A stretch of DNA of 64,000 nucleotides from Paralichthys olivaceus (lineage: Eukaryota > Chordata > Actinopteri > Pleuronectiformes > Paralichthyidae), in contig NC_091096.1 in the NCBI RefSeq assembly GCF_024713975.1, positions 16,836,458-16,900,457 of the forward strand. The letters run 5' to 3'. Below are positions 38,083 through 51,279 of this stretch, piece after piece. Made by a program: the position numbers and the translations under genes. The notes under the pieces are model-generated. The model made no database searches, had not been told where the DNA came from, and saw nothing but the letters and a program-made list of their open reading frames with translations. Position 1 is the stretch's first letter. Each line of letters begins with the position of its first letter.

Positions 38083-38950
38083 ATACCAGTATGTTCCTGT
38101 TTATTTTCAAAGTAATAAAATCAGCTACTTCAATAAACTTCAATAGCTAAATCACCGCAAATTAAGAAAAGTAGAAATGTTACTGTATAAATCATTTGTA
38201 CATCCAACTTTGTTAAACTAATATTTGGCACATTAGAAGAAAAAACTGACAAGGACCTGCATCACCATAAGCATTCTATATTTTACTGAGATTTTACTGA
38301 ATCCAGGAGCGTCACCTCAGACTCTGAGTTCTTTTGCGGATGTGAAGAGCAAAGAGAGAGTGCACAGTGAGAGAGGATGTGACTGCTTCTGTTTGGCTGA
38401 TATACATTATAATCATAGATGCCAGTGCCTACAAAACAAACAAAGAACAAAACATTGAGCCACTGGAAGCTGAAGGTCCCCATTCACTTTTTAAAAGAGT
38501 CCTGTTTAGTCATAAAAGTCGTCTCTGTAGAGGACATGTAAACACGTATTAGCTGTCCATGTTGTAATTAAGGATTAACTCAATTATACTAATCAACTTA
38601 ACCTAACTTAACTTAATAATCCTTCCTAATAATGTTAACTGAGCTGGCTTTATCTGCTTTTAATCCAGTCTAAGGATACCACACCTTAATTACTGAAATG
38701 TTAAATAACATAATAAACAAACCTATGAAGAAGATAAATAGAAAACTATAAATGTCTAAAATAAGGGCTTAACTTTATTATTATTGTTATTAGATCCAGT
38801 TTTCTTAAATTATGAAAAAGGTGAAATACCCACTGAGTGGATTCATTGCCTCAGTGATTTAAGAGTTACATTCTGCACATGATGTAAACATCAGAACAAA
38901 CTGCATCATGTAGTGATTCTAATAGAAAGTCTTTCCCCTTCAGAAGGCCC

Positions 38951-38995
38951 CTTCCGGGTCCTCGGCCCTCAGCTTGGGATACCCCACCCGGAAGT
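38951..38995. promoter_or_regulatory. fam219a: Paired ETS-type sites in the fam219a promoter region
   Basis: CTTCCGG (38951-38957) and CCGGAAGT (38988-38995) face each other 37 bases apart, about 240-280 bases before the start codon in GC-rich DNA. Such sites are common in TATA-less promoters of broadly expressed genes and are bound by GABPA/ETS factors. Use here is inferred. Confidence 0.45.
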
Positions 38996-39153
38996 GGGTG
39001 GTGGAGCCACCGTCACCCAGCTGGTCTCACCACCGCCGACATACTGCTGCTGCTGCTGGGATGAAGCTCGCCGCTTGAGAACCACAGGCACTGGAACAAA
39101 TCTGAGATCACATCACGAGCCCGGCGACACGATACTCACCGAGATTTAGACTC

Positions 39154-39219
39154 CAGAAGAAGAAGAAGAAGAAGGAGAAGAAGAAGGAGAAGAAGAAGAA
39201 GAGGAGAGGGAGGAAAAGA
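39154..39219. repeat. (GAA)n/(GGA) purine tract in fam219a 5' UTR
   Basis: About 60 bases of nearly pure purine made of GAA and GGA triplets end 15-20 bases before the start codon at 39234. If transcribed it lies in the 5' leader. Confidence 0.9.
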
Positions 39220-39233
39220 GGAGTGTTTCCAAC

Positions 39234-42200
39234 ATGATGGAAGAAATAGACAGATTCCAAGTGCCGAGCGCCGTGCAGGAGGCGGAGATGCAGGCGGAGA
39301 TGCAGCCGCTGGTAAGTCACATTTGTCGGCTGTGGTCTATTGGAGAGGATCGATCAGTGATCAGGAATCATTTTCTGATTTGAATCGACTTGATTTACTC
39401 CTGGATGCTTTGTGTTTATAAGGATCAGTCGTGCGTATACGTTGTGCTCCGGGATGCCAACAAACCCACCACCTGCCATGCGTGATATTGTCTGATGATG
39501 GAGCGATCCAGCAAGTTGTTGTTAAAGATGACAGTGTGCGACATGGTACATTTACTCGTTCGCCAGGTTTCTGTTGTTGTGTGTAAGCAACATCCGGTGA
39601 GCTGCGTAGTGAGCATCACCCGTCATGTCTGAAAACATCCCAGCTCTGCTGCCACATCCTCAGCATCCATGCAGCAACTTCCGCGGCCTTATCACGATCC
39701 CCGAGCGGCTCCTAGTCTCTGATGTGCTCGTATTTAACACCGAACCACCGTGTTTCGTTTGTATATAAAATAAATCAGTGTGAATGAGTTGGCCTGTGGC
39801 GGGGCCCTGGGTGACTGCAGCCTGCAGGGCGGCCTCTCCTGCCCGCAGCTATAACCAGACTGAGCAGTCTGACCTGCTGTCTCCTCGTGCCTCCCATCGT
39901 CCCCTGTGTGACCACTGGGTGATGAGATCTTTCCTTTCTCCTCAACTTTGCCCAGTGGATATATATTTTTAGGAGTGACTTCTAAACTGGGATAAAAGGT
40001 AAAATAAAACCACAAAACCTTGCTTGCTTAAAAAAGATTTGGGTAATCAATGCTCCAAAAGTCAATCAATCGATCAAGATTTACTTTTATAGCCCATATT
40101 CACTAATCACAATTTCCCTCATTGGACTGAATGAGGTGTGACATTCTCTGACCTTAACCCTGGACTAGAGTAACTAGAGTAAAACTACCAGAAAAACCTA
40201 CTTTCAATTAGGGAAAGAAATCTAATGTACAAATGTAGAAACCTGAGATAGAGTCATAAGAGGGGGCTCCCTCTCCCAGGATGCACAGTGTCACCTGTAA
40301 GAGAGCACATCAATAAACAAACAATATTTACAACATTCATAAACAGTGTGTAACATAAATAGAAAGGTGGATCAATGTAATACAGAATTAATAAAAAAGA
40401 AATTTATGTACGTCTAAAAAATGTTTTCCCAAATAATGTTTTATACCGAGAGCGACTCTCCCTCACATGTCTTGAACGGGTCTGTTGTGCAAAACAAATA
40501 TACATTAATAATTCATTAATAATACATTCAATTCAGTGATGCAGGTTTTCTTCTCATCTCTCTGTCCATGCCGTCTTCCCGTTCCTCTCTCTAGGACCCA
40601 GCCTCGTCCACGACGTCAGAGGCAGACTCGGACACCAGAGAGGGGGAGCCTGTCACCATAAACTACAAGCCCTCACCCCTGCAGATGAAAATAGGTGAGA
40701 TGCTGCAATATTTGTTGACCAGGGGTCTGCATGTGGGAGGCAGGAACATTTCAATTTAAAGTCCATGTATTATATAATATGTGCAGATGTGATAGAGATA
40801 CTCAAGGGGAGCCACTTTTCTTCCTTTCCATCACACGGCAAATTAAGAAGTTGGTGATGTGTTGAGGTTTAGTAATTCTAAATTACATAATTTATTATAT
40901 TCTTTCATCAGTCTGCATCAATTTATTTTGTTTTGTAAAGTATCCACCAATAGAATGGTAAAAAATGTTTTCAGAGTTGGGTCCTTCCATTGTGATGCCT
41001 TCAAATGCTCAGTCCCATACAACAAAGCAGGATTAAATTAACACTTATATTAAACAGAAAATGTAATGAATCAAAAAAGCAAATGTTTGGCCAAAAAAAC
41101 GACCCAATTATCAAAGTTAACATTGATTACTGTTTGTTAACAACTAACTGACTGATAGACTAATGGTTTCCAATCTTATCCCTGTCATTGTTTGTCTTAT
41201 GGGAAAAGTATGAGTCACTCTAGCCTCTTTTATATTTGTCTGTCTGGGTTTTGAAAAGCTTTAGCCCCTCAAGTTTCATTTCAGCACCTTGGACAGAGTC
41301 CAGATGTTCTCGGCAGCGCTTCTTTGTTTTTCTCGTGCTGCTGATGTAAAACCTTCTGTGACGAAGCCTTGAACAAGCAACAATATTCAAAACGAGTAAA
41401 GTATTCAGTGACAGAAATGTCGGTCATGTGCAGTACATCGGCCACTGTGGAATTATGGTAAATTAATATTTGATATATAAAGTGAAACCATAATGATGAC
41501 TACAGTGGTAATTCATATTGTTTTGTTGTTTTCTTAATGGTTTTTCATGTAAACACTGTGACAAAATGTATTATCTTTAAAACACACTGAGCTTATTGCT
41601 TTAATTGTGTTATTATTACATGAGTTTCTTTGCCTTTGTGACCTTGGGATGTGAATTTGCATTTGATGAGCTTTTAACACACTTCCATGCAATTAACTGG
41701 CGGCAAATGTAAATCTAATACATTATCCTGTGGCAACTTTGCTCTTCACAACAGTCCCAAAAGCATTATATTTTATTGAGATAAAATAGATACTTCATAT
41801 ATTTCATCACTGGCTCAGACTCGACTAAGAGCATTAATGTAGGCGTTTGTGATTAGATCACTGATGAGAATTAAACAAATGAGAGAAGGGATGTGAGAGC
41901 GTTTTTGATGTCACATTAGCTTTGAATCACCTGAGACGCAGCCCGCTGTTGAGAACAAACAGAAGCTGATCTTCCCTGATGTCATATTCTCAAAGTGAAA
42001 ATTGATTTGAAGTAGAAACAAACCCAGTTCCTTTTTCTGATCCTCACACTTCCTGATTAGTGTCTCTTTAAATTACACTGACGTCTCCTCTCGTAAATGT
42101 TACAACCTAAGTCTTCCACCAGCGTTTACAGCGTGACAGAATTACATGCTGCACAAAGTTGAGAAAATATGTCTTGAATTATATGTCCCTCTGAAAAGCC

Positions 42201-45200
42201 ATTATTCAGATGATAAAATTCCACTAGTAAAATTGCAGAAGCTAGACACATTATTTCAACCTTATTCATGTGCCATGTAAAGCTGATCCGATGTGTGTGT
42301 TCCTTTGTGTGTGTGTGTGTCATGTGCAGAGAAACAGAGAGAGCTTGCCAGGAAGGGTTCGTTGAAGAACGCCAACACTGTAGGAAGTCCAGTGAACCAG
42401 CAGCCCAAGAAGAACAACGTCATGGCCAGAACACGGTAAGAAGAAGATCGCTGTGGTCCTCAGTTAATAGCGAAGATGAGACGAGTCGAATGATGGTGTC
42501 TGTCTGAGAGGTGTCAGTAATTAAAATGGTTTTCAGCTTTGTTACGGTCTGACATTTGGCGATAGGCGGCGTAAACCCTGGGCAGGTTGCCAGCTTATCT
42601 CAGGGCCAACATACAGAGACAACCATTCACTCTTACATTCACCTATGGCCAATTTAGACCCTGATGAGACCTGAGTGATCTGATCACAAGTGGTCTGTCT
42701 GCATCCCAATCACTACAACTACATTCAGCTGTGGTCTGGGACACATAGGGTCACATTCTTTTCCCTGTCGTTGGCCATATATGAAGGACTTTAGTGCCTT
42801 CCGTTAACCTGAACCCATCTGCATGTCTTTAGACTGAGAGGAAGTCAGTACCTGGAGAATACCCACACAGACACAGGGAAAACATGCAAACACCACACAG
42901 AAAGACTTTCTTGTTGTGCAGCGAAACTGCTACCCACATCACCACCGTGCTGGTCGTTCAAAATGACGTCTTTGTATATACATTTATAACGGGCTTGAAT
43001 AAATGGATTATGTTCAAATGTTCTCTCTGTCTCCAAAGAAACAAACTCTTCCATTGATTCAGGGATTTGTCCAAAGAATTAAACTCTTTCACGCTTTGCT
43101 TCAGTTTTGATGTTGTCTCAGGCTCGTCTCGCTTTTCTCTCAACATCTCTGTTGATTTTTACTCACCTCGTTGTGATGTTCCCTCATCCGCCTCTTCCTC
43201 TTACACCCTATCTCTGCTCCTCTGATCCTCCCCCACTCTGATTCTCCTCTATCCTTCCCTCCCTCTTTTTCTCTCTGTTCCCTCCCACAGGTTGGTAGTG
43301 CCCAATAAAGGCTATTCCTCTTTAGACCAGAGCCCAGACGAGAAGCCCCTGGTGGCCCTAGACACAGACAGGTGAACCCCCCCCACACAAACACACCGCT
43401 CCTTGTCTCCATTTGTTTTGTAAAGGAGGCCCATAAACACAAAGATGATCAACCAAATTGTGTTTTTCCTTCGCAGCGATGATGATTTTGACATGTCTAG
43501 ATACTCATCGTCGGGATACTCCTCTGCTGAAGTAAGTGCTCACATTTACTCTCTCCATCACTCCCTCCTTCCACTCCCTCCCTCCATTTTCCACGACTGT
43601 TGAGAGAAAGAGTCAGCTTTTTATAATCCATTCTTGGAGTGAGCCCATTTTCATCCATCCTGCTCATCCATGTTAATTCTTTAGACTTGTGCTCTCCCTG
43701 CAAGTGCACAGTTATGCTGAGGATGCACATGCACAGACATATAAGTATGAGACACAATGCAGGAAACAAATGACATGTCATCTTTGGCTGACTGCTCCTG
43801 CAAATCCTGTTTTCAAGACGTCTGCAAATATAAGTGCAAATCTCAGACAGGCTGTCATATTTCTCGAGAGGAATTCTCATTCTAAGCCTCTGCATCAGTT
43901 TCCTGTCAATGACATGTCCAAGCTTGAGAATATGTTGAATGTTATGTCAAAAAAAACGTGTTCAAATCTTATCTTGTTAGAAATAATTATGGTAAATGGT
44001 CTGTATTTATAAAGCACTTTTCTGTGTGTCTATATGCAGCACTTTCTCTATCACACATCACTCACACACTGCAGACACAGGCGTCATTGGGAATTTGGGG
44101 TTCAGTATCTTGGGTACGCAGAATGGGGGACACTGGGATCAAACCATTTACATTCTGATTAGTGGACGACTCACTCTACCTTCTGAGCCACAGCTGCCCA
44201 TTATCTTATTTTAATGATCTAATATGCAGTAAAGCCACTTTATCCATCCTCTCCTCTTTCTCAGTACAAGCTAACTACAGCAGTTGATGTCCTGCAGGGA
44301 ATTGTGGTTGTTGTTTACACAGTTTATCTACATTTAGCAGACATTTTAATCTAAAGCAACTTCTAACTGAGGAACTATACTCACGCCTCAGTACAGCAGG
44401 AGACCTGGGGATAAACACTGAGTTCTAAATCTGTTCAACAGGAGAAAGTGTCGGAGATCACGTAAAGAAGTGCTCTGAATGTGCACAGTTAGTGCGAGTC
44501 AGGCGTGTTAGAGGTGTCAGGAGAGGAGCTGCTCTCAGAAGAGATGAGTCTCCTGCAGGCTTGTGAAGATAGAGATGGAGTGTGTAGGGACGGCAGCATC
44601 AGACGACATTCCTTGGAGGACCGCAGTGGCCGAGAAGACGCATAAGCCTGTATGAGTGAGTTCTTGTAGACGGGTGCAGACACAGAAGACGCTATGTACT
44701 AGGGAAGCTGTAATGACTTGAATTTGATTTGGGTGGCGATGTGTAGCCAGTCGAGGTCGATGAGCAGCGGAATGACACGTGCCCTTTGAGGAAGATGGAT
44801 GAGACATGCTGCTGCATTCTGGACCATCTGTGTAAGGGTTTGACTGTGCCTGCTAGAGGGGCATAGCAGGAGTCAAGGGGAGAGATAACCACAGGCTGTA
44901 CTAAGAATCGAGTGGGACTCTGAGTCAGGTCTGATTCAGACCCACAGACAGATGCAACATGGTCTGGGAAGGATAACTGGTTATCACACATGACAGCAGG
45001 TTTCATGTGACTGTGGTTGCGTTGACAGATAATGGGGTGATTTTGATGTTGATATTGCAGAGATGAAGGTTTGTACATATGAGGAGTGATGCTAGAATTT
45101 TAAATGAAGACATTGCTTCTGTTTTACATGTGCGTAAAAAAACAATTACACTAAGACCAAGTAGTAGTGATCATGTTCAAGACAAAAGTCCAGTGATGAT

Positions 45201-46270
45201 CCTTACAGCCATCTGTGAAAGTACAGTCAGTCTCTTTACTATGGTTACCATGGTAACTTTGAATTCATGATCAGACAAAAACGGATTTTTAATATTTCTA
45301 CGCCCTACATTGTCTTAATCTGACAACAGTTGCATGTATGTTGTCATCACCAGGTTGTTTTTTTTCCACTTTTTACTCACATATGAAGCATCTCATTAGA
45401 ATAAGCAGGCTCATTTTCTTCCCTTTTTAAACCTCCCTGTCCTGTTTTTTAAAGAATCATTTTAATATTGTGATTGTCGAACCAGCCGAGCAGCTGAGGG
45501 ATCAATTATAAACAGAAAAAAGCAATTTATATTTGTTTGTTATGAGTTTAAATGCAAAGAAAAAGTATTCTTACCCCAGACTTTTGACAAAGAAACTCTT
45601 AAAGAAAGAGTTCAAACTGTTGTGAAATTACTGGACCAGTTGCCAGGTAACAAACGGAGATGCCAGGTACAAGCCAACCAATAGTCTGGCATGTTACCCC
45701 CAACACAGCAAATCATTGTTTATCCACTTTAGTTTTATTTCAATTGGTCAATCTTGGTTGGAGGTGTTGGTGAGTGGATTTTGTTACTTTTGGACAGAGC
45801 AAGGCTAGCTGTACGCCCCAGTTTCCAGTCTTTATGCTAAGCTAACATGTAGCTGAATCTAGCGACATGTTTGACATAAAAGATGTATGGACCCTCTGGT
45901 CTCACCCGACTAATGCACCACATTGGAACTCGTATTCACTGTCTCTTTGGCTCTGTACATTGGGCTATGTGTGCTAACATGACCACCTCCCCAACTTTAC
46001 TGTACAAAGCTAATGATCCAGGTACAAATGCTCTCCAGCCCAGTACAGGTCCCCAGCCCAGGGGTCAGCAGACATTGCTGTAACCTCTTCTCTCCCTCCC
46101 CCCTTCTCCAGCAAATCAACCAGGATCTGAACATCCAGCTGCTGAAAGACGGTTACCGCCTCGACGAGATCCCAGACGACGAGGACCTGGATCTGATACC
46201 GCCCAAATCAGTCAACCCCACCTGCATGTGTTGCCAGGCAACCTCCTCCACCACCTGTCAAATACAGTAA
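39234..46270 (+). CDS. fam219a: FAM219A-type protein, 6 coding exons, 192 aa
   Basis: A vertebrate protein of unknown function. Exons: 39234-39311, 40595-40694, 42330-42435, 43291-43371, 43477-43531, 46112-46270. They join in frame to 579 nt with consistent phases. The start MMEEIDRFQ, the core EKQRELARKGSLKN, the stretch from SPVNQQPKKNNVMARTR through NKGYSSLDQSPDEKPLVALD and the acidic segment SDDDFDMSRYSSSGYSSAE are nearly identical to human FAM219A as I remember it. So is the C-terminus with LLKDGYRLDEIPDDEDLDL and CMCCQATSST. The difference is a longer N-terminal part (about residues 10-59, including VTINYKPSPLQMKI), encoded by exons 1 and 2. Serine-rich acidic stretches suggest phosphorylation. 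No membrane segment is visible. FAM219B is the paralogue, but the start and C-terminus favour A. Confidence 0.94.
40062..40300. repeat. Teleost dispersed repeat (TATAGCCCATATTCA type)
   Basis: ATCAATCGATCAAGATTTA, TATAGCCCATATTCACTAAT, AGGTGTGACATTCTCTG and GGCTCCCTCTCCCAGGATG occur in the order known from a very frequent fish interspersed repeat. It lies in fam219a intron 1. Confidence 0.7.
42555..42955. repeat. Teleost dispersed repeat with an internal insertion
   Basis: The words GTAAACCCTGGGCAGGTTGC, CAACCATTCACTCTTACATT and CCAATTTAGA form the left half. The words CTGCATGTCTTTAGACTG, GAATACCCACACAGACACAG and AACATGCAAACACCACACAG, then ACCACCGTGCTG, form the right half of a common fish repeat. 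About 150 bases between them (42660-42810) do not belong to it. It lies in fam219a intron 3. Confidence 0.7.
43990..44203 (+). repeat. Teleost dispersed repeat (AAATGGTCTGTATTTATA type)
   Basis: It begins GGTAAATGGTCTGTATTTAT, passes TTTGGGGTTCAGTATCTTGG and ends GATTAGTGGACGACTCACTC with CTGAGCCACAGCTGCCC. This is the full order of a well-known fish element, shortened internally, in fam219a intron 5. Confidence 0.8.
44330..45100. repeat. Long teleost dispersed repeat (TTTAGCAGACATTTT end)
   Basis: It starts CATTTAGCAGACATTTTAAT with CTAAAGCAACTT, a typical fish repeat end. It continues with GTGTTAGAGGTGTCAGGAG and CTGCATTCTGGACCATCTG and the word GGAGTCAAGGGGAGAGAT, which I remember from the body of the same family. 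The right boundary is approximate. Confidence 0.6.
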
Positions 46271-47440
46271 CCCTGCCCCGTCTGACCTTCTGCCTCCACT
46301 CCCCCGACCCCGTTCCACCCAACATAACCCCCCGATCTTCATCTGCTGTGAGTTTACTTTGCCGCCACAGCAGCGACATTGAAGCATTGGTAGAATATTG
46401 TAACGACTGTGCTATGATGATAATGACAATGACAAATAATACAGTTAATATATAGAAACATTGCTTTAAATTTTAGGAGAGGAACATATGTTAACATGTT
46501 GACTATGTATTTAAATGCGGTGGTTTCCTCCTATGGTAGGACGTGCACTTCTGTTTGGAAGAACCTGAACTAACTTAACACACTGACAGAAAACAAAGGG
46601 TTAACTGATGCTGTAAAAGTGATTTAAATTTCCCTGAAGAATATGAGACATTTTCATGACTCCTATCTCAACAGTTCTGCTTACCTGATTTCTTGGTTGC
46701 TTTTTTCTAGTTTATTTTTTTTTTAAATTTTTTATTTAAATGCTTACGTTTTTTAAACCTGCAGGTTCAGTATGATTGTACGTGTTGACCTGGAGGTGTT
46801 TGAGAAGTGTGGATTGTGGTCCCCCGATAGAGGAAACTGCATTCACTGTACTGTACAGGGTTGTAATGTAGCACAGGCCAGGTCATTGCACTGTAACACA
46901 CCATCTTCACAATGCTTTCTTTGCCCGACTGACATGAGATGTTTCGTTCCAGAGTTGAGGGATGAACATGTAAACGTACAGTAAATGGCTGAGGAACAAG
47001 TTGCATGAAGAACACCTCACTAAAGTAATTGGAAATAATAATGAACTACCTTGTTGCACATGATTTTTGAACCATTATTCACATGCAATCATGTGCTTCT
47101 GTTGAGGCACAGGCTCGGTTTGTACTGGTTTGAATTTGCACAGTTTTTATTTTTATTTTTGGGCCCATATCTGTGGTCTCTCCTGCAGAGCGGTGACAGT
47201 GTCTTATCTGAAATGATCTGTGTCAAAAGGGAAGATTACTTATCTTCGCACTGACCCTGTCACACACATGATGCTTCCCATGTTATCAAGGCCAAAGGGA
47301 CTCCTCCCCATATTTCTATCTATCTACAGGTCATAAAGGGAGCACACAGGTTCAGATGCAGAGATTTATTCCCTCAACACACACACACATATGCACACAC
47401 ACACCCACACACGTGCATGCATACAGACATAAAGTACCAA

Positions 47441-47787
47441 AATAAAGTGGGAGATGGCATTTATTTGCCTCTTTTGACTTGATTTTGAGCACTAATATCC
47501 TTCACATATGACCCTCTCTGTCCCTTAAATCAGTTGATTATTTGCATTTAGAGTATGCCTTAAGTACAGAGAAGTTCAAAAGACGAGTATTTATTCCCAT
47601 CTTCATCATTTTGTTGGTTTGAAGAGCATTTGCAGTCCATGAAGTTGTGCTTTTTTACATTTTGACATGAGTGCTAATTGTTTTTCTTTGGTTTTCTTTT
47701 TTTCATGATTTTTTCTTGTACTTTAAACACTTCCATTACAGTATTTAACAATGTTATTGTTACGTGCAGTGTATGAAAACAAATAAA
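47441..47787 (+). terminator. fam219a: Two polyadenylation signals for fam219a
   Basis: AATAAA occurs at 47441-47446 and again at 47782-47787, giving possible 3' UTRs of about 1.2 and 1.5 kb. CA-repeats lie between the stop and these signals. Confidence 0.55.
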
Positions 47788-49521
47788 CACAGAGCTGATA
47801 GAGCACTCGCTTTCTACCTCACTGTTTCTGTAACACCTTCTTTGCACTATACAGTGGTGGGATGTAAGGAATTACATTTACTCTGCTACTGTATTTAAAG
47901 TGCAGCAGGAGAGGACGGGGACATCTCTGCATGGTAGAAGATGTGGTAGTTAAGGGGTTGAGTTTCAATTTCTCATTCTCATTAGCAGTTGCTGGGACGC
48001 CCACCTTTGATTAGAGAGTGTTAACTTCATTAAATATAAATAAATGTCACGACAGAGAGACGTCCCAAATGATTTACTTTATGTAAGCAAGGTCTAATAC
48101 AATTTGAAACACTGGGTGGCATTATGAGCCGAGTGCAACCCTTCTGTTAAACGTCTTTCGTGATTTAAAAACTAACATTAACACTTATATAATTTAATTT
48201 ATAGTACATAAGAAACATGTATCTGTACTTTACTTGAGTTGATGTATTTATACTTTTACTCCATTACATATATCAGTAAATATGTTCATATTGTTGTTTT
48301 TAAAAGTAATCAATAACAAGAGGGGTTTGTCCACTGATCCACTCAGAGCTTCACTGTTGGCATCACAAGAGGAAAACTCCTGAAATGGATTCAGAAAAGT
48401 TGATGTGGTCTTTTCACTTCCTCCACCACTGGCACTTTATCCTCAGATATAAAATTAAAGAAATTCAGTAAGTCCAATGTTAATGTGTTTGATGGGGGAA
48501 AGAAGTATTGAGCACATATTTGGAAAGAAAAAAACATTTTAATGTTAAAACTTTTGAGCAGTAAGTATTACACAGCTACAGTGTGTATATTGCAATAACA
48601 TGGGACCTGGATTGACAGTAGCATCAGAAGAAAGGGCTCTGACCTGAAAGGCACCAACATTGTATCAAGGTTGTCTTAATGCCAGAGAGAGAAAAAACAA
48701 AAGCTTTTCACTTTACAAACGTAAGTAGTTTGGGTTCTGTGAGTGTACACCTCACTCCACACTCTATTTGGGTGTTTAATGCATTATGTATAAAAAGAAA
48801 ACGAATGATATCGACAATGTTTCCTGTAGTGGACGAATAAAACCTCTCATCCCATTAGTAATAATATAAAAAGATTACCAGACAAATAAAAAAAAACACA
48901 TTGTACCAAACAAATACATAAAACATGCTACATGATGGAATTCATTGATTTACAGACTAAATAATCATATGAGCCTGCCTTCAAATGCTTGGACAGAGAA
49001 TAAAAAAAATAGTTTTTGGATTTTCTGTTATGAGAAATGTTGTGCTTCCACATCACCACCAGGAGGTGTAGTTTTAACTGAAATGACAGTGCGTCACATT
49101 ATTATTCCCTGATAATATGCAGTCCGGATACAGAGGAAACAAAACGTAGTTTCAATGTACAGCAACTGGCACTGTTGGTGTGTATAAAAGACAGCTGCTG
49201 ATATTCAGGATGGTGAATATCAACATAAATAATCTGACAATGTTCGTTCATGTAGTTTTTCCCCAAAGGTTGAACATGTAAAAATTCCTCTCTGCTACAA
49301 AAACCCTTAAAAAAAGGCACGGGCATTCTCATTTACACTTTGCACACTCTGAATACACACTAATCACTGTGGTCTTATCCCAGAGGAGAGAGAAAGTTAC
49401 CGCTTCACTTTTACCCTGTAATGTTCTGCTGCACCACCGACACAACTGATAAAGCAACACAAAAGATGATTTTCATTTGCTTGTGTGTTATGGTTTCGTA
49501 CTGAGCAGTGAAAAAGGTATT

Positions 49522-49527
49522 TTTATT
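49522..49527 (-). terminator. klf9: Candidate polyadenylation signal for klf9
   Basis: TTTATT on the plus strand is AATAAA for the minus-strand gene, 0.8 kb past its stop. The mammalian KLF9 3' UTR is longer, so a more distal site before 48.5 kb is possible. The gene is tail-to-tail with fam219a with about 1.7 kb between the two signals. Confidence 0.4.
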
Positions 49528-50320
49528 TCCAAGTTAATCATGATGCGACAACATTTACGTTTCAACGCGGGAACTCTGTCTACACCTACAGGCTCACAGT
49601 TTACCTGATTTACTAAGTCCACAGCCAAATGAAACACAGAATCTCTGCAAGTCTCTATATTAAAGCTCTGGCCTATTACTCTCTAATGCCACCTAACTAC
49701 AGGATTATAGGGAGTACATCATCCACCTGGAAGGTAGTTTCATCTATTTACATGATAACGCTGCTATACTGTACAATTGCCTTGTTCGGGTCTGAAGAAT
49801 AACTGAACAAGTGTAGGTGTGTGTCTGCGCGTGCAACAACAGCATTTGCTTCAACACTTGTCCCAAGTCATTGTGGGAATATCTCAGTCGGAAGATTCAG
49901 TTGACTTGCTTTCCTGTTGTTTTCGACTACAAAGGAAGTGATGCAAAGTGAAAACATGTAGTGTTTATGAAAACGACTTTATATATATGTACATGGATTC
50001 CACCCAGACAGTGGATTCTTCCAGAGAGAAAAAATAAACACAAAACAAATTCAATTATTACAAATGGCGAAAACAAGTCGACCCGTCTGATTGACCCTGA
50101 ATAACCTTTAATAAATATCAGTCAGCTCAGGGGACAAGAGGGGGCAACTCGACTTTGATAACAGTCAGGTTGAAAGTGTTTTGCTGGATAGTGGTCTGGC
50201 TGGTCGAGCTGTCTGTCTGGAAAGGATTTAGGTGCACACGCCACACGTGTGGGTGTGTTCATGTTTGTGTAGGGCTCGGTTTTTACCTGTATGTATATAT
50301 GTACAGTATGTGGGTGTGTC

Positions 50321-51233
50321 TCACACCCCTGCAGGGCTTTGGTCTCCTGAATCAGACGACATAGACATGGAGCAGCGGCGCCTCTTGGCCGCGCTAGAGC
50401 CCTGGAGCATGCTGGGTTGGAAGCCTGCGTGTCGCCGGGCGTGTTTAGTCAGGTGGTCGCTCCTCATGAAGCACTTGTCACACATTGGACAGTTGAAGCG
50501 CTTCTCGCCCGTGTGCGTGCGATAGTGACGCGTCAGCTCGTCTGATCTGGAGAACTTCTTGCCACAGTCTGGCCAGGTACATTCAAAGGGACGCTCACCT
50601 GAGGAAACACACACACACACATAAACTCAACTACCCTGTGTTTTATGAATAGCTTTCTTTACTCACTATCAAAGTATACACACAAAAGATATATAAACAA
50701 TATATAATATGCAAATACTTTTATCCCTTTATAGCAGTTGGCTATGGTGACAAAATAAAGAAACAGCTCTAAACCATTGTTATTTATCCAATGTCACCAT
50801 TATTGCATCAACAAATATATTATTTTTTCCCCAAAATGTAATTTGCAGACTAAGACATTTGATGTTTGTGATTTTAGTCTGGGGTCACTCGGCCCCTGTA
50901 AGACTTACTCTGAGCCAACTGTTATTAGACTCCAGAAGAAGAAATACAAATACACTTTCTAGGGATTAAGAAGGGACAGTGGTGTGTGACACTGGTTTAA
51001 AATGTGCAGTCAACACTGAAATGATGAAAATCCCTTGTTCTGTTGTAATTGGATTATAACTATGTTTTGAAGCTGGCTGTCTGGGGCCCTATTCCAGGTA
51101 AGTTGTTTAAAGTTGACAGGGCCCCAAAAGAATATTGACATTGACCATCAAAAAACACCTTCACTCTAATCTTTGTTAACTTTTACTCTGTGAAATGAAC
51201 TGATCTTAAGAGTACAAACTTCACCACGATAAG

Positions 51234-51279
<46 letters not shown>

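Larger units (their letters stand above)
33620..38940. other. Interval between enho and fam219a
   Basis: No gene recognised. Contents are the repeat tail at 34555-34632, CTAT repeats at about 38030-38082 and A/T-rich DNA. In human, DNAI1 lies between FAM219A and ENHO; nothing like a dynein intermediate chain is visible here. Confidence 0.5.

Noticed and set aside
43140..43442. 100-aa minus-strand frame in fam219a
   Set aside because: It lies antisense to fam219a exon 4 and the adjoining pyrimidine tract.
44489..45078. Minus-strand frames of 64-128 aa in fam219a intron 5
   Set aside because: They fall within the long dispersed repeat at 44330-45100 and show no protein family.
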